From contig SHYX01000017.1 of NCBI GenBank assembly GCA_009692585.1, forward strand, positions 1 through 64,000: a stretch of 64,000 nucleotides of DNA, written 5' to 3'. The stretch's first letter is position 1, and every line of letters begins with the position of its first letter. The stretch comes from Myxococcales bacterium (GTDB taxonomy: Bacteria; Myxococcota; UBA796; SXON01). Position numbers and translations under genes: made by a program. Of this stretch, positions 42,179 to 52,768 are shown piece by piece. The notes under the pieces were generated by a model that ran no database searches, had not been told where the DNA came from, and saw only the letters and a list, made by a program, of their open reading frames with translations.

Positions 42179-44698
42179 CTACTCCTTCCGAAGCAACAGG
42201 CGTTCGAGTATGGCGACGTACTCCTGCGCCGGCTCGGCGTGAACGCTCACGCCGCCCTCCGGCGCCACCCGCAAGACGGCGTCTTCCTTGAGCGCGCGCG
42301 CAGCGTTCTGAAGGTTCACCACGTTGAGTGCTTCCGGGCGCGCCAGCTCGTCGGCGGCGAGCATCGCGCGCCCACGGGCGAGCGCGTCGGCCGGCAGCGA
42401 TTTCCAGGTGGAGCGCCCGTCGCGGGCGGCGAGCAGCAACAGGAGGTAGGATTCCAGGAAGTTCGCGGTGAGGTTGGCGATCTCCCCGATACGCGCTCGG
42501 TCCTTGACGAGCAGGCGGCCGCCCTGGAGCTCAACCGCGCCGTAGGCCTCCAGCGCCGCGACCGCCCGGCGTTCGAGCTCCGACTCGCCGGCATCGGGGT
42601 CCAGCACGAATTCGTAGCGCAGCAGGAACTGTTGGGTGGTGAACAGCTTGCTGACGGCGTCGAGGTCGATCGTGTCGTCGCCGAGGGCTCGCACGGCGGC
42701 GGCGAAGTAGGCGGCCGGCGCCAGCGCGTGGAGGACGGCATTCTTGTGGTACTCCATGCTGATGCGGCGTTCTTGCGACACGATGTACACGGTGTCGAGC
42801 CCTTCCTTGACCTCCGAGAGCATCTTGGCGGCCAGGAATCGGCTCAGCGCCTCGTCGAGGATGCCGTCCAGATGCGCGATACCGCCCGCCTCCTGCACGC
42901 CGGCGACCGACAGAAACGCCCGCAACCGTTCGGCGCGGGCGCGCAATTCGGCCCGACGGACGCCGCGCTTGGGGTGCGCCAGGATGGCCAGCGCCACCAG
43001 GGCTGTCGGCAACAGCACCGCCTGTCCGTTGATGCGGTACAGGAGTCGTTCGCCCAAGCCCATCAGCGCCTCCTCGCGTCGTGAGCGAGACAGCTCTCCC
43101 CACTCCTCGCCGCTGGAGACCGATGAGGCCAGGAGTGGCTCGCCGACGCGTAGATAGACCTTTCCGTAGCGTTCGCGCAGCACCTTGGTGGCGCGTGCCA
43201 GTTGGCCGACCGTCTCCCTCTCCTTTTTCGCGCCGGCCAGCTCGCTGGCGTAGGCCCGCTCCTCGGCGATCTGCTCATAGCCGACGTAGATCGGCAAGAA
43301 GGTGACCGCTCGCTGCTCCCTGGTCTGACGCGCGGACGCGTCCATGATCATGCCGAGGACGCCGGTCTTGGGCGGCAGCAGTTTTCCCGTCCGCGAGCGG
43401 CCGCCCTCGATGAAGAACTCGATCGGTACTTCCATCCGAACGAGCTCCCGAAGGTACCGTTCGAAGACCACCGGGAAGATCCGGTCCCCGTGAAAGCTGC
43501 GCTTGATGAAGAATCCGCCACAGCGGCGGATGAACGGGCCGAGTGGGAAGAAGGAGAGATTCTCGCCCGCGACGATGTGAGGGATGACGATGTCGCGACT
43601 CAAGAGCAGGGAGGAGATCAACAGGTAGTCGAGGTGGCTGCGGTGGCACGGCACCAGCACCGGCGTCCCGTCCCGAAGCGCCGCCCGGATCCGCTCCAGG
43701 TCTTCCTCGCGGACGTCGATGCCGCTGTAGATGCGGTTCCAGATCTGCCAGCACAACCACCCGGCCACGCGGACGACGGGGAAGGAGAACCGGGCCGCCA
43801 CGTGATCGAAGGTCTTGGCGACCTTGTCGAGGATCTGCGCCGGCGCCTTTGAGGTCGCGCGCGCCTCCCGAACGATCAGCTCGCGAACCTCGCGCGATTC
43901 CAGGACCTGGCGGCGGACAAAGCCCCGAGGTCGGGCCCGCGGGCCACGAACCACGCGCGCCTCCCGATACAGGAAGCGGCGGAGCAGGAGGCGCAACCTT
44001 CGATCACGCCGGACGGGCGCCTCGTCGGCGAAGCGGGTGAGCCACTCCGTCAGCTCGATGGGCTCGCCCACCTGGACCAGGGCGCTTCCCTGCGAGCGGG
44101 CGAGGGAGAGCAACTTGCCGGCGGGCCCAGGGGTATCCTCGGTGCCGAGCAGGAAGCGACCCACCTCGGTGCGCGCCGGCTCTGGCGACTTGTCCCAGAT
44201 GACCACCACCGGCAGGACCTGGATCGGCCGATCCGACCTGGCTTGCGCCGCCACGAGGTGGGGGACCACGTCGTCTTCCGGCGGCGCGAGGCCGACCAGC
44301 TCGCGGACGTCCCACGGGGTGCTCAGAAAGACGCAGGTGGCCTGACCGGCGGCGATGAAGTCGGGGAGCTGGTCGGCGGTGGAGCGGTCGGCGGCGCCGA
44401 AGAGGCGCGTGAGCATTCCGAAGGGGAACCAGCGCCGGGCGTCGAAGTTCGCGGTGAACGATGGCAATGGCAGTCGGCGTTCGCTGAGCACGCTCTTTAG
44501 CGCCAGCCAGTCGACGTGGGAGCGGGCGTGCAGCGCGTACACCACCGGGCCTCGCTCCGCCGCGCGGCGTACCCGCTCCGCCGAATGGTCCTCCATTCGC
44601 AGCAGCCGCAGGAACCACGGCAGGCCGCTGAGCCAGTACAACGGCCCCTGCACCGGGAGCATGGCCGACGAGTGCGGCGTCGCGACCAGCACGCTCAT
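42179..44698 (-). CDS. plsB: Glycerol-3-phosphate acyltransferase PlsB
   Basis: The 839-residue protein has the length and core of PlsB, which acylates position 1 of glycerol-3-phosphate at the inner membrane. Motif I HRSHLDYL lies at about residue 347. Motif II is GGFFIKRSF, motif III FIEGGRSRTGK, and motif IV a VTFLPIYVGYEQ stretch, all in PlsB order. An N-terminal lobe contains a related but altered motif ALHARSHVDWL (about residue 57), as if it were a second, degenerate acyltransferase domain. A helical C-terminal domain completes the family layout. The 130-residue membrane protein gene follows without a gap, and a small MopE lipoprotein gene ends seven bases upstream. Confidence 0.92.
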   Translation of the reverse strand: MSVLVATPHSSAMLPVQGPLYWLSGLPWFLRLLRMEDHSAERVRRAAERGPVVYALHARSHVDWLALKSVLSERRLPLPSFTANFDARRWFPFGMLTRLFGAADRSTADQLPDFIAAGQATCVFLSTPWDVRELVGLAPPEDDVVPHLVAAQARSDRPIQVLPVVVIWDKSPEPARTEVGRFLLGTEDTPGPAGKLLSLARSQGSALVQVGEPIELTEWLTRFADEAPVRRDRRLRLLLRRFLYREARVVRGPRARPRGFVRRQVLESREVRELIVREARATSKAPAQILDKVAKTFDHVAARFSFPVVRVAGWLCWQIWNRIYSGIDVREEDLERIRAALRDGTPVLVPCHRSHLDYLLISSLLLSRDIVIPHIVAGENLSFFPLGPFIRRCGGFFIKRSFHGDRIFPVVFERYLRELVRMEVPIEFFIEGGRSRTGKLLPPKTGVLGMIMDASARQTREQRAVTFLPIYVGYEQIAEERAYASELAGAKKERETVGQLARATKVLRERYGKVYLRVGEPLLASSVSSGEEWGELSRSRREEALMGLGERLLYRINGQAVLLPTALVALAILAHPKRGVRRAELRARAERLRAFLSVAGVQEAGGIAHLDGILDEALSRFLAAKMLSEVKEGLDTVYIVSQERRISMEYHKNAVLHALAPAAYFAAAVRALGDDTIDLDAVSKLFTTQQFLLRYEFVLDPDAGESELERRAVAALEAYGAVELQGGRLLVKDRARIGEIANLTANFLESYLLLLLAARDGRSTWKSLPADALARGRAMLAADELARPEALNVVNLQNAARALKEDAVLRVAPEGGVSVHAEPAQEYVAILERLLLRKE

Positions 44699-44704
44699 CC
44701 GAGG

Positions 44705-44950
44705 CTACTCCGCCGTGTCAGCGGAGTCACAGGCACCTATCGTCGCCTCGGCGTCGTCGCAGTCGCCGGCAACCGCGACGTACCCGGGCAGCGCCTCGCA
44801 GCCGACGTACACCAACAACGGGTCGCCGAGGCCATCGGCGTCGCCATCGGCGTAGAAAGCCTGGCGCGGATCGCAGTCCCGCTCGCCATCGGCCGTGTAG
44901 ATGTCGGGGACGAGGTCACACCCCAGAAGGAGGACCAGGAGCGCACGCAT
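44705..44950 (-). CDS. Mini MopE-like lipoprotein, 81 aa
   Basis: An 81-residue product with a lipoprotein leader (MRALLVLLLGC) and a single Asp/Cys-rich repeat: YADGDADGLGD, then a VAVAGDCDD motif and a terminal CDSADTAE. It is the smallest MopE-like protein in the window. It lies between the secreted glycosidase-like gene (30-base gap upstream) and plsB (6-base gap downstream), all on the minus strand, so it is probably translated from a shared message. Calcium binding is inferred. Confidence 0.75.
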   Translation of the reverse strand: MRALLVLLLGCDLVPDIYTADGERDCDPRQAFYADGDADGLGDPLLVYVGCEALPGYVAVAGDCDDAEATIGACDSADTAE

Positions 44951-44980
44951 GGAGAGGGTGTAACCCGGGCGCCGCGCCGC

Positions 44981-47605
44981 TCATGACCCCACCTGCCACC
45001 AGATCGTCGGCCCCGCGGTGACCATCGGCAGCGCCCACCACCCCGCCCCCGACGCCTCGATCGGCACGGCCTCGCCGGCCCTTCCGTCGGCATCGATGGG
45101 GCGCACGGTCGGTCGCGAGGGCCACGCGAACCGGACCAGCCCGGCCGGCCGGCCGAGCAGCGTGCTGCCCCCACCGTCGTCCACGATCATCGTCCCGCTG
45201 CCGATGCGCCGCATGCCGACGTTCTCCATGCGCCCGGCCACGGTCAAGAGGCCCCGCATGCAGCGCGCGATCGGGCCCTCGGTGCACAGCAGGCTGACCG
45301 CGGCGGTGTCCTCGAGCTGCGCATCCAGATGCGGCGCCGAGACGGGCCCTGAGCCCTCGCCCTGGCCCGCGCGCTGGCGCAGTCCGTGGTCGCCGAGCAC
45401 GGCCTCCAAGGCGTCGGTCTGGATGACGAAACGTGCCCCGGCCGGCCACCAGCCCACGCTCGGTGACGGTGCCCCCGCGATCGGCAGCGGCGCAGGCCCC
45501 CCGTAGGCCTCCCGAATCCGGGTGCTCAAGGCGACCGACACATCCCGGAGGCCAGTGTAGATCGGGCGTGCGCCCTCGATCACCTCGTCGCGCAGCCCGC
45601 TGGCGCTCCGCCACTGCGGTGCCAGCCCGCTCGCCGCGGCCACGGTTCCGCTGCGGAACAGCCCCGAAGCCGCGGCCATCTGGCCCCACTTCACGGTGGC
45701 CAGCCGCGTCTGCGCGAACGATGCGACCGGACCGGGGCCGTTGGTAACCGAGCCGTTGGTGTAGTCGAACCAGATCAGCGCGTCCCAATCCTGAACCGCC
45801 GCGAGGCTGGCCCAGAAAAGCGGCGCCTCGGACATCTGATCGTTGGGGAACCCGTGGTTGAGCTCGGAGATGATCATCGGCTTGCCCACCTGCGCCGCTT
45901 GGAACCGGTCGAGCAATGCCTGGTCCCGCGGTTCGGCGATGATCGACGCGTTGCGCAGCACCCCGCCGCGCGGCGCATCCCACTCCAGGTGGGCATCGAT
46001 GACGTCGTAGCGCGACATGACCTGAGCAATCGCTGGGTTGTACCAGGTGATACCCCCGATGAGCGGCTGGGTGTACCCGAGCCCACGGACGTGCGCGGCG
46101 ACGTCGTCGAAGAAGCGCACGTCGAGCTGAAGGAAGAAGTCGTAGAGGTCCCCCACCCGGGCGGTGGGCCACACCCTGAAGTCCCCCTGGCCGAGGGGGG
46201 CGAGCCGGACGCTACCAAGGCTCTCGCCCGGCTGGAGTCCGGGGTGAAGGCCGCCGGTCCAGGCGGTTTTCAGCGCGTTGTCATCGGGGTAGCGGGAGCG
46301 TACGAACATATTCCACTGCCGCTCGATCTCGGCGCGATGCACCTCCGGGAACCGGTCCACGCCGCCGGTGATCCAGGCCATCAACATCGAGTGTTCGTTG
46401 GCGAGTTCGACCATCGCCACGCCCGGATCGTCCGCGTAGCGCCGACCGGTGTACTTGTTGGTCCGGCCCAACCAGGCGGTTGCCCAGTCGAGGTACGCCT
46501 GCTTCCACAGGGGCTGCACCATGGGCAACCCCTTGTGGCCGTTGGGGATGTCGGCGCTCGGGTCGTTGACGCCGTCGAGCTCGGTGAAAACGCGATTGGT
46601 CGCGGTCTCCATGAGCAGGTAGACGCCGGCAGCCTCCAGTCGCGACACAAGATAATCGAAACGGTCGAGGCCGTCTTCGAGGAAAAGCGGGTCGGTCGCG
46701 ACCTTGCGATCGGGGTTGAGCCCGCCGGCCTTCGGGCTGTCGAAATGGTGGAGGCGGACCAGATTGATGCCGTTGTCGGCGAGGTTCGCCGCCATCTTGT
46801 CCGCCATCTCGTGGGTGGGGTAGCACGCGGCGTTGACGAGGTTGACGCCCCAGAAGCGCGCGCGCGTCCCGTCGGCGTAGGCCAGGTGCCCGTCCTTGAG
46901 GCCCACCTTGCCGCGGCGGCCGGCGTTGCCCTCCACTCGCCAGCCCGCTGGGACCGGCGGCGCCGGGGTGTCGATGTCCAGCGGGAAGGCGAACCCGTCG
47001 AGGGAGTCTTCCCGCGGCCGCGGGGCGCCGAGTAGCTCGCCGGTCGCGACGCCGAGGAGGACGACCCCCGCACCGGGGCTGCGGGCCTCGATCGACACGC
47101 TGACGCCGCCGCCAGGGTGAACCACCGTCAGGGCGCGCCCGCCGCCGGCATCGACCGCCAACGCGCCCGGCGAGGCGCCCGCCGCGTCCAGCGGGAAGAC
47201 ATCGTCCCGCGCGCGGAGGTCCACCTGTCGCGGGGCGCCGGCCGCATTGCGGAAGACCAGCCGCACGACGGGCGTGCCGCGCGGGACCGAGCCGGTGTAG
47301 GTCAGCAACAGCGTCGTTGGCGCCGAGGGGTCGAGCGCCACGTTCACGCTGGCCCGCGCCCTGGGCGCAGTCGGACCGCGGAGGACCACCGCGTCCTTGC
47401 CGAGATCCGGCGCGGCGAGCGTCGGTGCCGCGGCCGACAACGCCGACCACGCCTCGGGCGTGACCAAAGCGCCGGGGTGGGTGCCGACGACGTCGGCGTC
47501 GACCAGGGAGGGGAAGGACGCCGGCCTGACTGCGGGCGGCTTCGCCCACGCGCTGGTCGCCAGGCCCGAACACAGCCACCAGACCGCCGACAGCGCGCCG
47601 AGCAT
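44981..47605 (-). CDS. Secreted clan GH-A glycoside hydrolase-like protein
   Basis: Start at the ATG at 47605 (MLGALSAVWWLCSGLATSAWA, a clear signal peptide), giving 874 residues. The N-terminal 200 residues are beta-rich. A TIM-barrel follows, with FWGVNLVNAACYP, NLVRLHHFD, the acid/base Glu in ELANEHS (about residue 402) and the nucleophile Glu in MIISELNHG (about residue 580), as in GH5/GH42-like members of clan GH-A. The C-terminal 250 residues are a beta domain. The substrate is unknown; a plant or microbial polysaccharide is likely. The radical SAM gene ends 11 bases upstream and a mini MopE gene lies 30 bases downstream. Confidence 0.8.
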   Translation of the reverse strand: MLGALSAVWWLCSGLATSAWAKPPAVRPASFPSLVDADVVGTHPGALVTPEAWSALSAAAPTLAAPDLGKDAVVLRGPTAPRARASVNVALDPSAPTTLLLTYTGSVPRGTPVVRLVFRNAAGAPRQVDLRARDDVFPLDAAGASPGALAVDAGGGRALTVVHPGGGVSVSIEARSPGAGVVLLGVATGELLGAPRPREDSLDGFAFPLDIDTPAPPVPAGWRVEGNAGRRGKVGLKDGHLAYADGTRARFWGVNLVNAACYPTHEMADKMAANLADNGINLVRLHHFDSPKAGGLNPDRKVATDPLFLEDGLDRFDYLVSRLEAAGVYLLMETATNRVFTELDGVNDPSADIPNGHKGLPMVQPLWKQAYLDWATAWLGRTNKYTGRRYADDPGVAMVELANEHSMLMAWITGGVDRFPEVHRAEIERQWNMFVRSRYPDDNALKTAWTGGLHPGLQPGESLGSVRLAPLGQGDFRVWPTARVGDLYDFFLQLDVRFFDDVAAHVRGLGYTQPLIGGITWYNPAIAQVMSRYDVIDAHLEWDAPRGGVLRNASIIAEPRDQALLDRFQAAQVGKPMIISELNHGFPNDQMSEAPLFWASLAAVQDWDALIWFDYTNGSVTNGPGPVASFAQTRLATVKWGQMAAASGLFRSGTVAAASGLAPQWRSASGLRDEVIEGARPIYTGLRDVSVALSTRIREAYGGPAPLPIAGAPSPSVGWWPAGARFVIQTDALEAVLGDHGLRQRAGQGEGSGPVSAPHLDAQLEDTAAVSLLCTEGPIARCMRGLLTVAGRMENVGMRRIGSGTMIVDDGGGSTLLGRPAGLVRFAWPSRPTVRPIDADGRAGEAVPIEASGAGWWALPMVTAGPTIWWQVGS

Positions 47606-47616
47606 CGGGAAGCCTA

Positions 47617-49182
47617 TCAGGTCGTGATCACCCGGTCGAAAGACATCCACCGTCGGAGCAGGGTCTTGGTCATCTCACCCTTGGCCACCATGTTGACGGC
47701 GGTCGTCCCCATCTTCACGTAGTTGGTGGCGTGGGCCAGCTGGATGATCGGCCAGGGGTGCTTTTTCAGGAACTCGACCTTGGTGAGCGGCTTGAGCATC
47801 TGCCGCGGGACGAACGATTTGCTGAGCATCTGGGTCATGGCGATCCAGAAAGTGTCCTCGACAGGGCGTGGATACTCCAGGTTTATCCTATGCTGGTAGA
47901 AGGTCTTGGTGCCGAGGCCCTCGATGTCGTACTCCGAGATGAGGCCCGCTTCCAGGAGCTTGTGATTCAGCTCGGAGCCCGGGAACACGGTCATCGAGAA
48001 CAGGTACAGGTCGAACGGGTGCGGGAACTCGGCGATCATCTCGAAGAGCGCCTGCTTGTCCTCGACCGTCGACACCGGGTCGTCGAAGATGAGCTGGAAG
48101 TGTCCCTTGATCCCAAGCTTTTTGAAGAGGTCGGCGATGTCGTTGATGGTGCTGTTCTTCACGCGCCGATCGTAGAGATGCCCGGTGACCCGCTCGGAGC
48201 TCTGCACGCCCATGTAGACGTTCTTGAGCCCCGCCGCGGCGAGCATGGTCATCCGCTCTTCATTGACGAGCTTGGGCTCGATGAACACCTCGAAGGGGAG
48301 CCCGACCTCCTTGGCGTAGCGCGCGCAGAAGTCGACGAGCCAGTCGTATTGGAAGTTGAACACCTCGTCGTCGAAGCGGATGCGCTTGAAGTTCCAGTGT
48401 TTCTGCGCCTCCTTGATCTCAGCGACCATGCTTTCGGGCGAACGCACGCGGAACCACTTCTGGCCCGGGTAGATGTCCTTTTTGTAGGTGCTGTTGTAGC
48501 AGTAGCTGCACTTGTAGATGCAGCCGCGACTGCCCATCATCTGGAAGACCGGGTCCCCGTGCATCGGGTCGCCCTTCTCGATCTTCTTGCCGTTGATGAA
48601 GTACTTGTGGTCGTGGGTGACGTAGTCACGGAAGGGGAGCACATCGAGGTTCTCTACCAGGGGCCGCAGCGCGTTCTTGCGAACGCCGTCGGCGGTCTGG
48701 AACATGAGATTCCCCGTTTCGAGCACGTCGACGCCGTCGCGTAGACGGTCGCAGAGCTCCGCAAGCGCCAGCTCACCCTCGCCCTGAAGCACCATGTCCG
48801 CGTCCTGGATGCAGACGGTCGGCACCAGGGTGGCGTGCATGCCGCCCCAGAGCACGGCAATGTCCATTACGTCGTGGATCTTGTCGGTGAGGATGCGGGA
48901 GGCGTTGTAGTACGCGCTGGCGCGGATGCTGAGGCAGACGACGTCCAGGTGTTCGTCGGCGACGACCTTGATGAGCCCATTGAGCTCGTCGTCGGTTGCC
49001 GCGTCCAGGTGGTTGCTGATCCAGTCCTTGAAGTAGATCTCGGCGACGTGATGGCCGTGCTTCCGCAACATCGCCGCCAGGATCCGCACGGCGTTGTTTT
49101 CCACGTCGTACATCGAGACGATACCGATGCGGACCGGACGACCGGCGGTGTTCTTGACAAGGCGAGCGATACGGTCGTTCAT
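47617..49182 (-). CDS. B12-binding-domain radical SAM protein
   Basis: Start at the ATG at 49182 (MNDRIARLVKNTAGRP), giving 521 residues. Residues about 15-165 form a cobalamin-binding-like Rossmann domain (RIGIVSMYDVENNAVRILAA...VAEIYFKDW), without an obvious DxHxxG lower-ligand motif. The radical SAM motif CIYKCSYC is at about residues 221-228, followed by a GE-type region (GIKGHFQLIFDDP) and a C-terminal helical part ending KTLLRRWMSF. Members methylate or rearrange unactivated carbons, often in natural product or lipid pathways. It is followed after 11 bases by the glycosidase-like gene and diverges from the POT transporter gene. Confidence 0.9.
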   Translation of the reverse strand: MNDRIARLVKNTAGRPVRIGIVSMYDVENNAVRILAAMLRKHGHHVAEIYFKDWISNHLDAATDDELNGLIKVVADEHLDVVCLSIRASAYYNASRILTDKIHDVMDIAVLWGGMHATLVPTVCIQDADMVLQGEGELALAELCDRLRDGVDVLETGNLMFQTADGVRKNALRPLVENLDVLPFRDYVTHDHKYFINGKKIEKGDPMHGDPVFQMMGSRGCIYKCSYCYNSTYKKDIYPGQKWFRVRSPESMVAEIKEAQKHWNFKRIRFDDEVFNFQYDWLVDFCARYAKEVGLPFEVFIEPKLVNEERMTMLAAAGLKNVYMGVQSSERVTGHLYDRRVKNSTINDIADLFKKLGIKGHFQLIFDDPVSTVEDKQALFEMIAEFPHPFDLYLFSMTVFPGSELNHKLLEAGLISEYDIEGLGTKTFYQHRINLEYPRPVEDTFWIAMTQMLSKSFVPRQMLKPLTKVEFLKKHPWPIIQLAHATNYVKMGTTAVNMVAKGEMTKTLLRRWMSFDRVITT

Positions 49183-49338
49183 GCCTGGACCCACTCCGAC
49201 GGGTAGATCGTAGCACCCTGAGGGGAACGTCGGATCATCCAGTCGGCCGCCGACGCCGGCCTTGGTGGAGCCGGCTACGGAAGCGGGACGCGCCGCCGGC
49301 GCTTGTGCTACCCTCGCGCCCTCCCCGGACCCCCGCGC

Positions 49339-51444
49339 ATGGCTCAGCCCACTCTGTTCGGCCACCCGACTGCCCTGTTCAACCTGTTCTTTGCCGAGAT
49401 GTGGGAGCGCTTCTCCTACTACGGCATGCGCGCGCTCCTGGTCTTTTACATGCTCAAGGGGTTCTTGGGCTACGGCGACAAGGAGAGCTACGCCGTGTAC
49501 GGCGCGTACACCGCTCTGGTGTACATGACCCCGTTCTTCGGCGGGATGTTGGCGGATCGGGTGCTCGGCGCCCGCCGTGCGGTGCTCCTGGGCGGCCTGT
49601 TGATGGCGGCCGGTCACCTGACGATGACGATTGAGTCCAAAGAGGCCTTCTACCTGGCTCTTGGACTGCTGATCGTGGGCAACGGCTTCTTCAAGCCCAA
49701 CATCTCGACGATCGTCGGGACGTTGTACCCTGACGGATCCACCAAGCGGGACGCGGGCTTCACGCTGTTCTACATGGGCATCAACCTCGGGGCGGCGATG
49801 GCCCCGCTCTTGTGCGGCTACGTCGGCGAAACCTACGGGTGGCACTACGGCTTTGGCCTCGCCACCGTCGGCATGCTCATCGGGCTCGCAGTGTTTGCCG
49901 TTCCCACGCGGCTGGCGCAGTTCCTCATCCTCGGCGGCGCGCTAGCGACCGGCGGCTCGATGTTCTTCCTCGCCGATGACGCCATCCTCACCGCGATCAA
50001 CTCCTTCGTGGCGTTGGCGCTCATCGCCAGCGCGGCCATCGCGTTTGCGGCCCTCAACAAGGGCGGCATCCCTGGCGAAGCGGGGCAGCCGCCCGTGACT
50101 GCACCGACGTCAATCATGGGCCTTCCCACCCTCCCCGTGGTCATCGGCGGGACGCTGCTGCTGGTGCCAGCGCTGGCGTGGTTGGTCAACTCGGCCCGAA
50201 GCGTGCGGTTGATTCCTGAAGCGCTGATTGAGTCGCTGTCGGGGCAGGGTGCCGTGATGAGCGTGGCGGCGAGCTTCTTACAGGAGATCGCGACCCCCCC
50301 GGGCCTGGTGCTCTTCGCCAGCGGAGCGGTCGCGCTCTACTACATTCTCAGCAATGCGCTGAAGTCCGACATCGTCGAGCGCCAGCGCCTCTTCGTCGTC
50401 GTGGTGATGATGTTCTTCTCGATGCTCTTCTGGGCCTTCTTCGAGCAGGCCGGCAGCAGCATCAACAACTTCACCGACCGCAACGTCGATCGGGTCCGCG
50501 AGGAGCGGCTCATCGCGTCGAGCGAGGTCGGCCAGACCGTGAAGCTGGAGCTGACCCAGGAGCAGGTTGGGCGCACGTTGTCGTCCACGCTGTACGTCAA
50601 CGGCAGCGCCGTAGGCCTCGATTGGGTGGATGACCCCGAGGTCGCCGACGAGGCGGGCAAGGAGGCCGATGACGACAAGCTCTCGGTGATCGCCGGTGGC
50701 ACCTGGACGCCGGGAGTCGTTTCGCTGACGCACCTGGATCGCGCGCGGGGCGAGGCCCGGCGTATGGCGGAGGAAGCGAGCAAGGGGGGCGCGAAGGTCG
50801 AGGCCAAGGTCGAGGCGGATTGGGTGGTGGCGACCGGGGACGTCGGCATGGGCGTGGGCGGCTCGGAGATCCCCGCGTCGACCTTCCAGGCGGCAAATCC
50901 GGTGTTCATCCTGCTCTTCGGGCTCGGCTTCACCGCGCTCTGGGGTTTCCTCGGCGCCCGGCGGATCGAGCCGAACACCGCAGTCAAGTTCAGCCTTGGC
51001 CTCGCCCAACTGGGCTTGGGCTTCGGGGTGCTCTGGTACGGCGCAGGCCAGGCCGACAACCGCGGCATGGTCAACATGTCCTGGTTGATATTGGGCTATC
51101 TTCTCCACACCACCGGAGAGCTGTGTCTGTCGCCGGTGGGCCTCTCGATGGTCACCCGGCTTTCCCCGGGCCGCCTGGTGAGCACGGTGATGGGCGCCTG
51201 GTTCCTCGCGACGGCCTTCTCGAGCCTGCTCGCCGGCATCATCGCCACCTTCACCGGTGTGGGACACGGCGGCGGCGACGAGCGCACCATTCCCGTTCCG
51301 GCGGAAACGTTAGGCGTGTATTCGTCCGTCTTCGGTCAGATCGGTATCGCCTGTCTCATTTCTGCGGCCGTGCTGATGGCGATGTCGCCGATGCTCGTCC
51401 GCTGGATGCACGAGACCGGGGACGCGCCGAAGTCTGGGCACTGA
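49339..51444 (+). CDS. POT/PTR-family proton-coupled peptide transporter with long insert
   Basis: Start at the ATG at 49339 (MAQPTLFGHPTALFNLF), giving 701 residues, longer than the usual 450-500. Family motifs are FFAEMWERFSYYGMR at the first helix (ExxER), the GGMLADRVLG region and FYMGINLGA. The family imports di- and tripeptides with protons. After EQAGSSINNFTDRN (about residue 370) an insert of roughly 125 residues (VREERLIAS...WVVATGDVGM) separates the usual partner segments, which resume at SEIPASTFQAANPVFIL. It lies upstream of purA by 24 bases, and the two may share a transcript. Confidence 0.88.
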   Translation: MAQPTLFGHPTALFNLFFAEMWERFSYYGMRALLVFYMLKGFLGYGDKESYAVYGAYTALVYMTPFFGGMLADRVLGARRAVLLGGLLMAAGHLTMTIESKEAFYLALGLLIVGNGFFKPNISTIVGTLYPDGSTKRDAGFTLFYMGINLGAAMAPLLCGYVGETYGWHYGFGLATVGMLIGLAVFAVPTRLAQFLILGGALATGGSMFFLADDAILTAINSFVALALIASAAIAFAALNKGGIPGEAGQPPVTAPTSIMGLPTLPVVIGGTLLLVPALAWLVNSARSVRLIPEALIESLSGQGAVMSVAASFLQEIATPPGLVLFASGAVALYYILSNALKSDIVERQRLFVVVVMMFFSMLFWAFFEQAGSSINNFTDRNVDRVREERLIASSEVGQTVKLELTQEQVGRTLSSTLYVNGSAVGLDWVDDPEVADEAGKEADDDKLSVIAGGTWTPGVVSLTHLDRARGEARRMAEEASKGGAKVEAKVEADWVVATGDVGMGVGGSEIPASTFQAANPVFILLFGLGFTALWGFLGARRIEPNTAVKFSLGLAQLGLGFGVLWYGAGQADNRGMVNMSWLILGYLLHTTGELCLSPVGLSMVTRLSPGRLVSTVMGAWFLATAFSSLLAGIIATFTGVGHGGGDERTIPVPAETLGVYSSVFGQIGIACLISAAVLMAMSPMLVRWMHETGDAPKSGH

Positions 51445-52749
<1,305 letters not shown>

Positions 52750-52768
52750 CAGCGTTCGGCGTTTGTGA

